Source: PCRC01 sp017848435 (GTDB lineage Bacteria; Pseudomonadota; Gammaproteobacteria; Burkholderiales; Burkholderiaceae_C). Taken from it: 64,000 nucleotides of DNA. The translations under genes were made by a program, and so were the position numbers. Location: the NCBI GenBank assembly GCA_965284315.1, contig OZ260072.1, positions 1,736,001 to 1,800,000 of the forward strand. The letters are read 5' to 3'. Shown here in pieces: positions 1 through 9,235 of the stretch (within the stretch, counting starts at the first letter, position 1; every line of letters starts with the position of its first letter). The notes below the pieces were generated by a model that searched no databases, had not been told where the DNA came from, and saw only the letters and a program-made list of their open reading frames with translations.

Positions 1-669
1 CTGCAGGAGTTCAAGCCCGAGTACGGCGCCACATTGGTGTGTGCCACCGCGCACCTGCACGGCCGGCCGGTCGGCATTCTGGCCAACAACGGCGTGTTGT
101 TCTCCGAGTCGTCGGTCAAGGGCGCGCATTTCATTGAGTTGTGCAACCAACGCAACATCCCGCTGCTGTTTTTGCAGAACATCACCGGCTTCATGGTCGG
201 CACCGAGGCGGAGCGCGGTGGCATTGCCAAGCATTCGGCCAAGTTGGTGTACGCCATGGCCACCGCGCGCGTGCCACGCCTCACGGTGCTGATTGGCGGC
301 TCTTACGGCGCGGGCAACTACGGCATGTGTGGCCGTGGTTTTGCGCCCAACTTTCTGTTCGCCTGGCCGAACTCGCGCATCGCCACCATGAGCCCGGAAG
401 TGGCGACCACGGTGCTGACCGAGCTGCGCAAAGGTTCGCTCAAGGGCGCGGGCAACGAAGCCGAAATGGCCGCTGACCTGTCCAACATTGCACGCGAGAC
501 CACCGAGCAATTCACCCGCCAGAGCGACCCCTACTACGCCACCGCCCGGTTGTGGGACGACGGCATCATCGAGCCCACCCAAACCCGCGACGTGCTGGGC
601 CTGTGCCTGCAGCTGCTGGCGCAAGCCACGCCCCGGGCCACCGGCCCTTCCCCTGTGTTCAGGATGTAA
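1..669 (+). CDS. Acyl-CoA carboxylase carboxyltransferase (beta) subunit, 5'-truncated
   Basis: The last 222 residues of a biotin-dependent acyl-CoA carboxylase carboxyltransferase; the window starts inside the gene in frame 1. Visible signatures are the C-terminal crotonase-fold half of the methylcrotonyl-/geranyl-CoA carboxylase group: FLQNITGFMVG, GGIAKHSAKLV and GGSYGAGNYGMCGR, whose glycines form the oxyanion hole for the CoA thioester and carboxybiotin. The subunit transfers CO2 from biotin, carried by the next gene's product, to an acyl-CoA. The segment after NSRIATM departs from the methylcrotonyl enzymes as I recall them, so the substrate is left open. It ends five bases before the biotin carboxylase start and is clearly in the same operon. 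Confidence 0.9.
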   Translation: MQEFKPEYGATLVCATAHLHGRPVGILANNGVLFSESSVKGAHFIELCNQRNIPLLFLQNITGFMVGTEAERGGIAKHSAKLVYAMATARVPRLTVLIGGSYGAGNYGMCGRGFAPNFLFAWPNSRIATMSPEVATTVLTELRKGSLKGAGNEAEMAADLSNIARETTEQFTRQSDPYYATARLWDDGIIEPTQTRDVLGLCLQLLAQATPRATGPSPVFRM

Positions 670-674
670 ACCCC

Positions 675-2696
675 ATGTTCCAACGCATCCTGATCGCCAA
701 CCGCGGCGAAATCGCCTGCCGCATCATCCGCACCGCGCGCCGCATGGGCATCGAGACGGTGGCGGTGTTCTCCGAGGCCGACGCCGGCGCACGCCACGTG
801 GCCGAGGCCGACTTTGCGGTGGCGATTGGCGCGGCCAGCGCCAGCGAATCGTATTTGCGGGCCGAACGCATCATCGAGGCGGCGGTGTCCAGCGGCGCGC
901 AGGCCATCCACCCCGGCTACGGCTTCTTGTCGGAAAAGCTGGAGCTGATCGACGCCTGCGAGCAACACGGCATCCAGTTCGTCGGGCCGAACCGGCGCGC
1001 CATCGCGTCCATGGGCTCCAAGATCGAGAGCAAACGCATGGCGCGGGCGGCCGGCGTGGTGTGTGTGCCAGGCTACGACGAAGACGACCAGTCGCCCGCG
1101 CGCCTGCGCGACGAAGCCGTCAAGATCGGTTTCCCGTTGCTGATCAAGGCCAGCGCGGGCGGTGGCGGCAAGGGCATGCGCCGCGTCAACGCGGCCGACG
1201 AGTTCGACGCGATGCTGGCCCTGGCCCGCAAGGAAGCGCTGGCGTCGTTCGGCGACGAACGTGTGCTGCTGGAAAAATACATCGTCAACCCGCGCCACCT
1301 GGAAGTGCAGCTGGTGGGCGACCGCCACGGCCACCTGGTGCACCTGTTCGAGCGCGAGTGCTCCATCCAGCGCCGCTTCCAGAAAGTGATTGAAGAAGCG
1401 CCGGCCAACCACCTGCCCACGGCGGTGGCCGAGAAACTGTACGACGCCGCACTGCGCATGGGCCAGGTGATGGGCTACGACAACGCCGGCACGGTGGAGT
1501 TTGTGCTGGACGCCGACCAGGGCGACACCCCCTATTTCCTCGAAGTGAACACCCGCCTGCAGGTGGAGCACCCGGTGACCGAGCTGACCACCGGCATCGA
1601 CCTGGTGGAGTGGCAATTGCGTGTGGCCGCTGACGAAACACTGCCGCTGACGCAAAGCGAGATCAAACGCAGTGGCTGGGCGATGGAATGCCGGCTCAAT
1701 GCCGAAGAGCCTGAGCACGACTACCGTGCCAGCCTCGGCCCGTTGATTGGCTACGCCGAGCCCGACAAGCAGGCCGGTGTGCGCATTGACAGTGGCCTGC
1801 ACGCCGGCAGTGAGGTCACGCCCTACTACGACTCGATGTTGGCCAAGGTGATTGGTTTTGGCGCCACCCGCGCCGAAGCCGCTGCCCGTGTGCGCCTGGG
1901 TGTGGAACAGCTGCGGATTGAAGGCGTACGCACCAACGCCAGCCTGTTGCTGCAAATCCTGCAGCACCCCGAATTCAGCGCGGTGTTGACCACCCGTTTT
2001 CTGGACCAACATTTCCCCAACGGCCCATTGCCCGACGTGCAGCAGCGCCAGGCCCATGTGCTGGCGGTGGTGGCCGCGTGGTCGGCCAGCCAGCCGGTAA
2101 ACAACCCCGTGTGGGGCACGTTGCGTGGCTTCCGCGTCACTGCACCCGTGGGCCGAGGTGCGGCGGTGGATGTGCAATTGCGTGACGCGTCGGCCAACGA
2201 CAGCGAAGCCGTGCGGCTGATGCAAACGGGCGGTGTGTACTGGCTGCCTGCGCAGCCTGGGCTGCAAGCCCGCGTGGTGCATGGCGCGCAAGGTTCTCAG
2301 GTGACCGTCAGTGACGGTGATGCGCTGGTCGCCACCGTGCATGTGCAACACACCGCTGGCCAGCGCTGGTTCAGCTGGGCACTCGGCCGCAGCCGGGTCT
2401 GGGACATCGAGCACGACCTCGCACACAGCCTGAACGCCCGCAGCGCGCAGAGCCAGGGCAACAACCTGTCGGCCAGCCTGCCCGGCCGCATTTCCGAGGT
2501 GATGGTGCAGGCCGGTGACACGGTGACCGCCGGTGACCCGGTGCTGACGCTCGAAGCCATGAAGCTGTACCACGGCCTTTCCGCCCCGGTGTCGGGCACG
2601 GTGCGGCAGGTGCACGTGAAGCTGGGCGACATCGTGGGCCAGGGCCACCTGCTGGTGGAAATCGAGCCTGCCGCAGAGAATGCGGCCACGGCCTAA
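675..2696 (+). CDS. Acyl-CoA carboxylase biotin carboxylase/biotin carrier (alpha) subunit
   Basis: A 673-residue alpha subunit that carboxylates its own biotin with ATP and bicarbonate. The N terminus FQRILIANRGEIACRI is the typical biotin carboxylase start, so I use the ATG at 675 although the frame is open further upstream. The ATP-grasp glycine loop KASAGGGGKGMR lies near residues 157-168, and EVNTRLQVEHPVTE is the catalytic loop. The C-terminal biotinyl domain carries EAMK with the biotin lysine at residue 630. Length and domain order match methylcrotonyl-, geranyl- or propionyl-CoA carboxylase alpha chains. The carboxyltransferase lies upstream; MaoC and CitE-like genes follow closely, which suggests a carboxylated product that is hydrated and cleaved. 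Confidence 0.93.
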   Translation: MFQRILIANRGEIACRIIRTARRMGIETVAVFSEADAGARHVAEADFAVAIGAASASESYLRAERIIEAAVSSGAQAIHPGYGFLSEKLELIDACEQHGIQFVGPNRRAIASMGSKIESKRMARAAGVVCVPGYDEDDQSPARLRDEAVKIGFPLLIKASAGGGGKGMRRVNAADEFDAMLALARKEALASFGDERVLLEKYIVNPRHLEVQLVGDRHGHLVHLFERECSIQRRFQKVIEEAPANHLPTAVAEKLYDAALRMGQVMGYDNAGTVEFVLDADQGDTPYFLEVNTRLQVEHPVTELTTGIDLVEWQLRVAADETLPLTQSEIKRSGWAMECRLNAEEPEHDYRASLGPLIGYAEPDKQAGVRIDSGLHAGSEVTPYYDSMLAKVIGFGATRAEAAARVRLGVEQLRIEGVRTNASLLLQILQHPEFSAVLTTRFLDQHFPNGPLPDVQQRQAHVLAVVAAWSASQPVNNPVWGTLRGFRVTAPVGRGAAVDVQLRDASANDSEAVRLMQTGGVYWLPAQPGLQARVVHGAQGSQVTVSDGDALVATVHVQHTAGQRWFSWALGRSRVWDIEHDLAHSLNARSAQSQGNNLSASLPGRISEVMVQAGDTVTAGDPVLTLEAMKLYHGLSAPVSGTVRQVHVKLGDIVGQGHLLVEIEPAAENAATA

Positions 2697-2712
2697 CAAC
2701 AAGGAGCACGCC

Positions 2713-3177
2713 ATGGCGGGGTTGTATTTTGAAGAGTTCGAGGTGGGCCAGGTGTTCAAGCACCCGTGGGGCCGCACCATCACCGAGTCGGACAACATGA
2801 CGTTTTCCTGCCTCACGCTGAACGTGCAGCCGCTGCACATCGACCACGAATTTGCATCGAAAACCGAGTTCGGCAAGCCGCTGGTCAACAGCCTGTTCAC
2901 GCTCGGCCTGATGATCGGCATGACGGTGAACGACACCACGCTGGGCACCACCATCGCCAACCTCGGCATGAGCGACGTGCGTTTCCCCAAGCCGCTGTTC
3001 CATGGCGACACGATCCGCGTGCGCACCACCGTCAAGTCGGTGCGGGAGAGCAGCTCGCGGCCCAAGGCGGGTATTGTGGAGTTCGAGCACGAAGCGGTGA
3101 ACCAGCACCAGCAAGTGGTCGCCATCTGCGTGCGCCAGGCCCTGATGCACAAGCGCATCGCCCACGCCCAGGCCTGA
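2713..3177 (+). CDS. MaoC family (R)-hydratase/dehydratase-like protein
   Basis: A 154-residue hot-dog-fold protein of the MaoC type. It opens MAGLYFEEFEVGQVFKHPWG, contains the TITESD segment, and has a hydratase-like region around NVQPLHIDHEF, where Asp and His match the usual Asp/His pair of R-specific enoyl-CoA hydratases. The ATG at 2713 has an AGGAG Shine-Dalgarno six bases upstream, which decides the start. Between an acyl-CoA carboxylase and a CitE-like lyase it most likely hydrates a branched or dicarboxylic enoyl-CoA (mesaconyl-CoA-like chemistry is a family precedent). The actual substrate cannot be read from sequence. Confidence 0.85.
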   Translation: MAGLYFEEFEVGQVFKHPWGRTITESDNMTFSCLTLNVQPLHIDHEFASKTEFGKPLVNSLFTLGLMIGMTVNDTTLGTTIANLGMSDVRFPKPLFHGDTIRVRTTVKSVRESSSRPKAGIVEFEHEAVNQHQQVVAICVRQALMHKRIAHAQA

Positions 3178-3178
3178 C

Positions 3179-4066
3179 ATGGAAGCGCCCACACCGTCCC
3201 ACGCGCGCTCGTATTTGTTCGTGCCGGGCAACCGGCCCGAACGGTTTGCCAAAGCCGCCGCCAGCGGCGCCGACGCGTTGATCCTCGACCTGGAAGACAG
3301 CGTGCCGGCGGCCGACAAAGCCGCCGCCCGCGAGGCGGTGGTGGCCTGGCTGGCCAGCACGCCCCCCACCGTGCCGGTGTGGATCCGCGTCAACCCGCTG
3401 GTGAGCTTTCACCACCTGGACGACCTGCAGGCGGTGGCCCGTGCCCGGCCCGCCGGCGTGGTGTTGCCCAAATGCGAGGGCATGGACGACCTGCTCTGGG
3501 TGGACAAGGTGCTGGGCGAAATTGAACGCCGCGCCGGCTGGCCGCTGCGCTCGGTGTTGGTGATGGTGATCGCCACCGAGACCGCGCGGGCGATGCAGCG
3601 CATCCACAGCTTTGACCACCCGATGCCCCGGCTGGCCGGCATTTTGTGGGGCGCGGAAGACCTGGCCGCCAGCCTGGGCGTGCGCAGCCTGCGCGACGCG
3701 GCGGGCCATTACCTGTCGCCCGCGCTGCGCGCCAGAGACAGCGCCTTGCTGGCCAGCCACGCCTGCGACATTCCGGCGATTGACGCGGTGTTCACCGGGC
3801 TCGACGACCCGGCAGGCTTGGCGGCTGAAACCCGCGCCCACGCGGCCATGGGCTTCAGCGCCAAGGCGGCCATTCACCCGGCGCAAATCGCGGTCATCCA
3901 CGCCGCATTGAAGCCCAGCGACGACGACGTGGCCTGGGCGCATGAAGTCATTGCAGAGTTGCAGGACGGGGCCAAGGCCTCGGGCCGGGTGCGGGGTGGC
4001 ATGGTGGACCAGCCGCATCTGAACGCGGCGCGGCGCATCCTCGCCACGCTGCAGCGCAGCGCCTGA
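3179..4066 (+). CDS. HpcH/HpaI aldolase / CitE-like CoA ester lyase
   Basis: A 295-residue TIM-barrel lyase of the CitE/HpcH group. RSYLFVPGNRPERFAKA is the usual N-terminal strand and loop, followed by LILDLEDSVPAADKAAAR, where Glu/Asp bind Mg2+. RVNPL, VLPKCEG and GFSAKAAIHPAQI are further family motifs. It would cleave a 3-hydroxyacyl-CoA such as citramalyl-, malyl- or methylmalyl-CoA into two smaller CoA/acid products. It starts two bases after the MaoC stop codon, so the pair is translationally coupled and probably catalyses consecutive steps. Confidence 0.87.
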   Translation: MEAPTPSHARSYLFVPGNRPERFAKAAASGADALILDLEDSVPAADKAAAREAVVAWLASTPPTVPVWIRVNPLVSFHHLDDLQAVARARPAGVVLPKCEGMDDLLWVDKVLGEIERRAGWPLRSVLVMVIATETARAMQRIHSFDHPMPRLAGILWGAEDLAASLGVRSLRDAAGHYLSPALRARDSALLASHACDIPAIDAVFTGLDDPAGLAAETRAHAAMGFSAKAAIHPAQIAVIHAALKPSDDDVAWAHEVIAELQDGAKASGRVRGGMVDQPHLNAARRILATLQRSA

Positions 4067-4078
4067 GGCGCTGGCTTC

Positions 4079-4600
4079 TCAGACCTGTGCGGTGCCGGCG
4101 CGGATGTGGGTGGGGCCCACACGCGCCTCGATGCGCAGGCGTTCGTCGTCACGCAGACCCAGCGCAAACGCCGCTTCGGCCATCACGAACAACGGGCCGA
4201 TGACCAGGCCGACCAGGTCGTCCACAAACGCGGGCTTCTTGCCTTCGTAGTAGTGGCCAATGAACTGCAGCACCCAACCCACGACAAACAGGCCGATGCC
4301 ACCGGTCAGCCACAGCGCGGTGCTCTGCGCCGCGAACCAGTGGCCGACCCCCAGCGACAGCGCCATGGCCACCGCCATGGCCAGGCCAAAGCGCAGGTCC
4401 AGCAGCAGGTAGTAGGCCACCGTCAGGCCGGTGACGAGCAGCGCGGGGGTGAGCCAGCCCGCCGCGTCCAGGCCGGGGCGCGACAGCAGGGTCGCCACCG
4501 CCACCACGATCATCGGGATGCCAACAAAGTGGGTGGCGATGTTGCGCCGGTCGCGGTGGTAGGCCGCGTACTGGGCGAGTTGGTCGGTCAGGGTCTTCAT
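4079..4600 (-). CDS. Mpo1-like / DUF962 membrane protein
   Basis: A 173-residue integral membrane protein of the DUF962 family, whose yeast member Mpo1 is an Fe2+-dependent 2-hydroxy fatty acid dioxygenase. Family hallmarks are the N-terminal YAAYHRDRRNIATHFVGIP segment and the later QFIGHYYEGKKPA segment; the histidines in both are the expected metal ligands. Four hydrophobic helices lie between residues about 25 and 150. It faces the CitE gene convergently with 12 bases between the stop codons. The bacterial function is not established; an oxygenase role is inferred only from the retained histidines. Confidence 0.82.
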   Translation of the reverse strand: MKTLTDQLAQYAAYHRDRRNIATHFVGIPMIVVAVATLLSRPGLDAAGWLTPALLVTGLTVAYYLLLDLRFGLAMAVAMALSLGVGHWFAAQSTALWLTGGIGLFVVGWVLQFIGHYYEGKKPAFVDDLVGLVIGPLFVMAEAAFALGLRDDERLRIEARVGPTHIRAGTAQV

Positions 4601-4637
4601 GTGTGTCTCCCCAAAAGTGCCCGCCCACGGGGGCGGC

Positions 4638-5840
4638 TTACCAGTCCACCAGGCTCAGGCCAACGCTCAGCACGGTGCGCTTGCGGTTGTAATCTATCAA
4701 AGTATCGCCATACCCGGTGAACAACTGGGTGTGCAGGCGCAGGCCGCTGAGGTCTTTTTCGCTGTTGCCGTTGCCCAGGGTCTTGAACCACTCGATGCGG
4801 GCCGAGCCCCGGCCGCCGCCGCCACGCAGTGCGCTGCGCACCGTCAGGCCCAGCAGGTTGTCCTTGTTCGGGTTCCAGAAGCCAGACACCTCGCCACGGC
4901 CAATGAAGTCGCTGATGTCGGGGTTGTCGTCGGTGGCGGCGTTTTCCGGCAGGCGTTTCCAGACCCGTGCCTGAACCCGGAAGCGGTTGTCTTTCTCGAT
5001 GCCGGCCATCAGGTAGGCGCGGTTCCAGCTGCGCGACTGCGGTTCACTCTGGCCGTTGGACTGGTGCACCACGCCCAGGCCGCTGTAGCGCAGCCGCCAG
5101 CCACCGGGCAGGTTGGCGTCGGTTGGGTAGACGTAGACCACTTCGGGCTCGTGGTCGGTGCTGCGGAAGGGGCGCGACAGGCCCTTGTTGAACAGCTGCC
5201 AGTACGACTGCTGGGTGTAGCCAAACCAAAGCGAGTCGTTCAGCGTCGGGTGGCTGCCGGTCAGCAGGCCCTGGGCGACCTTGGTCCGCACCGAGAGCTG
5301 CACCCGCGTTTCCTTGCGGCTGAAGCTGTTGGGTGTGGTGACGGTGTTGTTGGGCCCGGGTGACGTGGGCTGCTGGTTGACGCTGTCCGACGCGATGAGT
5401 GACAGGCTCAGCGGCCGGTAGCCGCGGATGCCAAAGGTGCCGCAGTTGCTGCCGCTCTCCAGCTCCCAGTAGCGTGACAGATCGGAGTACTGCCGGTCTT
5501 TGCAGCCTTCTTCGGTGGTGATGCCAATCACCCGGGTGGCCGGCACCAGTGGCTCCACCGGGGTGGCGGGGGCGCTGGCCGGTGGCGTGGGGGCGGTGGC
5601 TGTGGCCAGCGGCACGTTGCGTTTGGCGAGGGTGTCGGCCGGCGTGGCCTGCTCGCGTGTGAAGCGGTCAAAACAGGCCAGGCGGGCGCTGTCGGGCATC
5701 AGGCCGGCACAGGCTTGCCAGCCGGCGCCCGCCGTGGGGCTTTGCGCCATGGCGCCGCCGGCAGCCAGGGCTGCCGTGGCGCTGGCCAGCAGCGTGAACA
5801 CCCGTGGGTACAGCAGGGGGCGGGCGGTTCGGTTCGTCAT
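4638..5840 (-). CDS. pldA: Outer-membrane phospholipase A (OMPLA)
   Basis: A 400-residue exported phospholipase A1/A2. An N-terminal signal peptide ends near the AMAQ of residues 30-33. A Cys-containing segment and an Ala/Pro-rich linker (about residues 65-100) precede the beta-barrel, making it longer than the E. coli enzyme. The active site is intact: His259, Ser261 and Asn273 in HQSNGQSEPQSRSWNR have the same spacing (+2, +12) as E. coli His142, Ser144, Asn156. It ends in a strand closing with Trp. The start is the ATG at 5840, 11 bases after the upstream helicase's stop. It would hydrolyse phospholipids that reach the outer leaflet. Confidence 0.93.
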   Translation of the reverse strand: MTNRTARPLLYPRVFTLLASATAALAAGGAMAQSPTAGAGWQACAGLMPDSARLACFDRFTREQATPADTLAKRNVPLATATAPTPPASAPATPVEPLVPATRVIGITTEEGCKDRQYSDLSRYWELESGSNCGTFGIRGYRPLSLSLIASDSVNQQPTSPGPNNTVTTPNSFSRKETRVQLSVRTKVAQGLLTGSHPTLNDSLWFGYTQQSYWQLFNKGLSRPFRSTDHEPEVVYVYPTDANLPGGWRLRYSGLGVVHQSNGQSEPQSRSWNRAYLMAGIEKDNRFRVQARVWKRLPENAATDDNPDISDFIGRGEVSGFWNPNKDNLLGLTVRSALRGGGGRGSARIEWFKTLGNGNSEKDLSGLRLHTQLFTGYGDTLIDYNRKRTVLSVGLSLVDW

Positions 5841-5851
5841 GGTCAGCCTGT

Positions 5852-7987
5852 TCAGGTGGGTTTCTGGGCCGCGGCAGCGGCGTCTGCCAACGCGGCGCGC
5901 TGGGCAAACTCGGCGCGCAGGGCCTTCAGCTTGTCCCGTGGATTCTCCTTCACCGTGGCCTGGTTCAGGGCCATTTCGGCAATGAAGCGGCTGGGCTGGG
6001 CGGCAACCATGTCGCGGCCCTTCTTGCGGCGCTTGGTCCAGCTCACCGCCAGCGTGCGCTGCGCGCGGGTGATGCCCACGTACATCAGCCGGCGTTCTTC
6101 CTGCAGCCGCAGGGCGATGTTCTCGTTGGCGGCCCCGTCGTTGCGCTCGGTGCCGCCTTCGTCGCCGAGCTTGAACGGCAGCAGGCCTTCGGTCACGCCG
6201 ACCAGCATCACGTGCGGCCATTCCAGCCCCTTGGCGGCGTGCAGCGTGGAGAGGGTGATGACGTTTTGGTCCTGCTCGCGCTCGCTGATGGTGGACAGCA
6301 ACGAAATGGTCTGCGCCACCTCCAGCAGGCTTTTCTTTTCGCTGCCGAGCGACACGCCCGCGGTGTCGTCGATCTCGCCGCCACAGCGCTTGGCCATCCA
6401 GTCGCAGAACTCCAGCACGTTGGTCCAGCGGGCGGCGGCGAGTTTTTCGCTGTCTTCGCCGTCGTACAGGTGTTTTTCGTAGCCAATGTCTTTCAGCCAG
6501 GCCATCAGAAAGGCCAGCGCATCTTCGGCGCCGCTGGTGTGGCGGGCGCGGAATTCGAGGTCGTTCAGCTGGCGGCCAAACTCGTGCAGGCTGCCCACCG
6601 CGCGGGCCGGCAACACGCTGCCGAGCGAGTTGCTGAACAGCGCCTCGAACAAACTGATCTTGTAGCGGCTGGCAAAGCTGCCCAGCGCCTGCAGCGTCTG
6701 GTGGCCAATGCCGCGCTTGGGCGTGGTGATGGCGCGCAGAAACGCCGGGTCGTCGTCGTTGTTGACCCACAGGCGGAACCAGGCGCAGAGGTCCTTGATT
6801 TCGGCGCGGTCAAAAAAGCTCTGCCCGCCCGACACCTTGTACGGCAGCTGGGCCTTGCGCAGCGCCTGCTCGAACATGCGTGCCTGGTGGTTGGCGCGGT
6901 ACAGCACCGCAAAGTCTTTCAGCTCGATGTGCTGCGGCCCGGCGGTGGGCGCGGCACCGGCGCGGATGCTCTGGATGCGCGCGACCACCCGCTCGGCCTC
7001 GTGTTCTTCGTTGTCGGCGTCCACCACCCGCACCGGTTCGCCTTCGCCCAGCTCGCTGAACAGCTTTTTGGGGAACAGCTTGGGGTTGGGGCCGATCACG
7101 TTGTTGGCGGCGCGCAGGATGGCGTTGGTGGAGCGGTAGTTCTGCTCCAGCGTGATGACCTTGAGCTGTGGAAAATCCACCGGCAGCTTTTTCAGGTTGT
7201 CCAGCGTGGCGCCGCGCCAGCCGTAAATGCTCTGGTCGTCGTCGCCCACGGCGGTGAAGCGGGCGCGTTCGCCCACCAGGTGTTTCAGCACCTCGTACTG
7301 GGTGGCGTTGGTGTCCTGGTACTCGTCCACCAGCACATGGCCCATCTGGGCCTGCCATTTTTCGCGCACCTCGGCGTGTTCGGCCAGCAGCTTCAGCGGC
7401 AGGCCAATCAGGTCGTCAAAGTCCACGCTCTGGTAGGCCGCCAGGCGCTCTTCGTACAGGCCCATGATGCGGGCGGTGATGCGTTCGTTGTCGTCCTTGG
7501 CCTGCGCCTCGGCCATGGCCGCGTTCAGCCCCATGTTTTTCCACAGGCTGATGGCCCACTGGTACTGCCGGGCGGTGGCCGCGTCCACCCCACCGCCGCA
7601 GTCCTTGATCAGGCTGGTGACGTCGTCGCTGTCCAGAATGCTGAACTGCGGTTTCAGGCCCAGCGCCGCGCCGTCTTGCCGCAGCATGCGCACGCCCAAA
7701 GCGTGGAAGGTGCAGACCAGCACGTCTTTGGCCTGCCGGCCGATCAGCCCCTTGGCGCGCTCGCGCATTTCGGCGGCGGCCTTGTTGGTGAAGGTGATGG
7801 CGGCAATGCGTTTGGGTTCCAGCCCGGCCTGGATCAGCCGGCCGATTTTTTGCGTGATGACCCGCGTCTTGCCCGAACCGGCGCCGGCCAGCACCAGGCA
7901 GGGGCCGTGCAGGTAGTTCACCGCCTCCTGCTGGGCGAGGTTCATGCCCAGCGGGGCGGAGGGGGACGGGCGGGGAACAGCGGACAT
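5852..7987 (-). CDS. rep: ATP-dependent DNA helicase Rep (UvrD/Rep family)
   Basis: A 711-residue superfamily 1A 3'-5' helicase. Motif I is AGAGSGKT (residues 34-41), motif Ia AAITFTNKAAAEM, motif II VLVDEYQDTN, motif III VGDDDQSIYGWRGA and motif IV LEQNYRSTN; motifs V and VI follow in LSTLHAAKGLEW and YVGITRAQ. The GPCLVLAGAGSGKTRVITQKI opening and overall length fit Rep rather than the longer UvrD. Rep removes proteins ahead of replication forks and helps restart them. The adjacent phospholipase gene follows in the same direction with a short spacer. Confidence 0.93.
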   Translation of the reverse strand: MSAVPRPSPSAPLGMNLAQQEAVNYLHGPCLVLAGAGSGKTRVITQKIGRLIQAGLEPKRIAAITFTNKAAAEMRERAKGLIGRQAKDVLVCTFHALGVRMLRQDGAALGLKPQFSILDSDDVTSLIKDCGGGVDAATARQYQWAISLWKNMGLNAAMAEAQAKDDNERITARIMGLYEERLAAYQSVDFDDLIGLPLKLLAEHAEVREKWQAQMGHVLVDEYQDTNATQYEVLKHLVGERARFTAVGDDDQSIYGWRGATLDNLKKLPVDFPQLKVITLEQNYRSTNAILRAANNVIGPNPKLFPKKLFSELGEGEPVRVVDADNEEHEAERVVARIQSIRAGAAPTAGPQHIELKDFAVLYRANHQARMFEQALRKAQLPYKVSGGQSFFDRAEIKDLCAWFRLWVNNDDDPAFLRAITTPKRGIGHQTLQALGSFASRYKISLFEALFSNSLGSVLPARAVGSLHEFGRQLNDLEFRARHTSGAEDALAFLMAWLKDIGYEKHLYDGEDSEKLAAARWTNVLEFCDWMAKRCGGEIDDTAGVSLGSEKKSLLEVAQTISLLSTISEREQDQNVITLSTLHAAKGLEWPHVMLVGVTEGLLPFKLGDEGGTERNDGAANENIALRLQEERRLMYVGITRAQRTLAVSWTKRRKKGRDMVAAQPSRFIAEMALNQATVKENPRDKLKALRAEFAQRAALADAAAAAQKPT

Positions 7988-8181
7988 TCAGGCGGTGCCC
8001 CAGGCGGGGTAATCAGAGGGGGAAGCAGAAAGAGGCAGGAAAGGGCCGCAAAGGCGAGACGCATCATAGCGGGCGGCCCGGCCTGGGGGGCGCTGTGAAA
8101 TTTGGGTTGGCGGGTTTGAAATTTGCGGGTCAGCGCACGCTTCGGCGCCAGGCCACGCCGGGCAAGCGGGACAATGGCGGC

Positions 8182-9147
8182 GTGCTGAACATCCTGCTGG
8201 TGACCTTTCCCTTTTTTGCCCTGGTGCTGGCCGGCTTTGTGGCCGCGCGGCGGGGGCTGCTGCCGCTGGACGCGATTCCCGGGCTGAACGGCTTTGTGCT
8301 GTACTTTGCACTGCCCTGCATGCTGTACCGCTTTGGCGCCAGCACGCCGCTGGCGCAGCTGCTGGACGCGAGCGTCTTCTTCACCTACCTGTTCTGCGCG
8401 CTGGTGCTGGTGGGTTTTGTGGTGGCCACCAGTCTGAACCGCCGTATCGGCTGGAACGACGCCGCCTTTGGCGCGCTGGTGGCGGCTTTCCCCAACACCG
8501 GCTTCATGGGCGTGCCGCTGCTGGTGGCGCTGCTGGGCAGCGCCGCCGCCGGGCCGACCATCGTGGCGATTGTGGTGGACATGGTGGTGACCTCGTCGCT
8601 GTGCATCGCGCTGTCGCGGCTGGACACGGCCGGCGAGCACGGCTTTCAAAAAGCCGGGCGCGACGCGCTGCGCGGTGTGCTGCGCAACCCGATGCCTTGG
8701 GCGATTCTGCTGGGCGGTGTGTCGTCGGCCGTGCAGCTGGAATTGCCCGCGCCGCTGATGAAAACCGTGGGCCTGCTGGCCGACGCCGCCTCGCCGGTGG
8801 CGCTGTTCACCATTGGCGCGGTGCTGGCGCGTTCGCAAATGCGGGCGGCCCAGAGCGGCGCGGCGCCCATTCCCCGGCGCGACTACCTGCCGGTGGTGGC
8901 GGTGAAGCTGTTGCTGCACCCGCTCCTGGTGTGGCTGGTGGGCGCGTCGGCGATTCAGCTGGGCGTGCCGCTGGACCGCTTTGCGCTCACGGTGATGGTG
9001 CTGGTGGCGGCGCTGCCGAGTGCCAGCAACGTGTCGCTGCTGGCGGAGCGGTTTGGCGCCGACAACGGGCGCATCGCCCGAATCATCCTGGTGTCCACCG
9101 CCACCGCGTTCTTCAGCTTCTCGCTGGCGGTGGCGTGGATGACTTGA
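8182..9147 (+). CDS. AEC family (auxin efflux carrier-like) transporter
   Basis: A 321-residue membrane transporter of the AEC/BART group, with ten or so hydrophobic helices in two inverted halves. Typical landmarks are the first helix LLVTFPFFALVLAGF, AALPSASN in the second half, and FPNTGFMGVPLL, the conserved broken-helix motif of the first half. I choose GTG 8182 because it places the first helix at the N terminus; an upstream GTG at 8095 would add 29 residues unlike the family. Such proteins move small organic acids (for example malate, malonate) or other anions. The substrate is unknown. It is divergent from rep. Confidence 0.85.
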   Translation: MLNILLVTFPFFALVLAGFVAARRGLLPLDAIPGLNGFVLYFALPCMLYRFGASTPLAQLLDASVFFTYLFCALVLVGFVVATSLNRRIGWNDAAFGALVAAFPNTGFMGVPLLVALLGSAAAGPTIVAIVVDMVVTSSLCIALSRLDTAGEHGFQKAGRDALRGVLRNPMPWAILLGGVSSAVQLELPAPLMKTVGLLADAASPVALFTIGAVLARSQMRAAQSGAAPIPRRDYLPVVAVKLLLHPLLVWLVGASAIQLGVPLDRFALTVMVLVAALPSASNVSLLAERFGADNGRIARIILVSTATAFFSFSLAVAWMT

Positions 9148-9149
9148 GG

Positions 9150-9228
9150 TGATTTGCTATTGAAACCATAGCTGTACCGCAAGATTTCACTAAGGCCCAA
9201 GGCCGATTTGGCTTAAAAAACCGCTGTT
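9150..9228. repeat. Comamonadaceae-type interspersed repeat, copy A
   Basis: An intergenic copy of a degenerate ~70-bp repeat. It runs from GCTATTGAAACCATAGCT through CAAGATTTCACTAAGGC to TTTGGCTTAAAAA. The same order of blocks is found, on the opposite strand, at 31365-31430 and 46160-46236. Confidence 0.6.
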
Positions 9229-9235
9229 TCACCAT

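Noticed and set aside
534..3194. Very long minus-strand open frame opposite the carboxylase genes
   Set aside because: It is antisense to clear carboxylase and MaoC genes, has no family signature and reflects high G+C codon bias.
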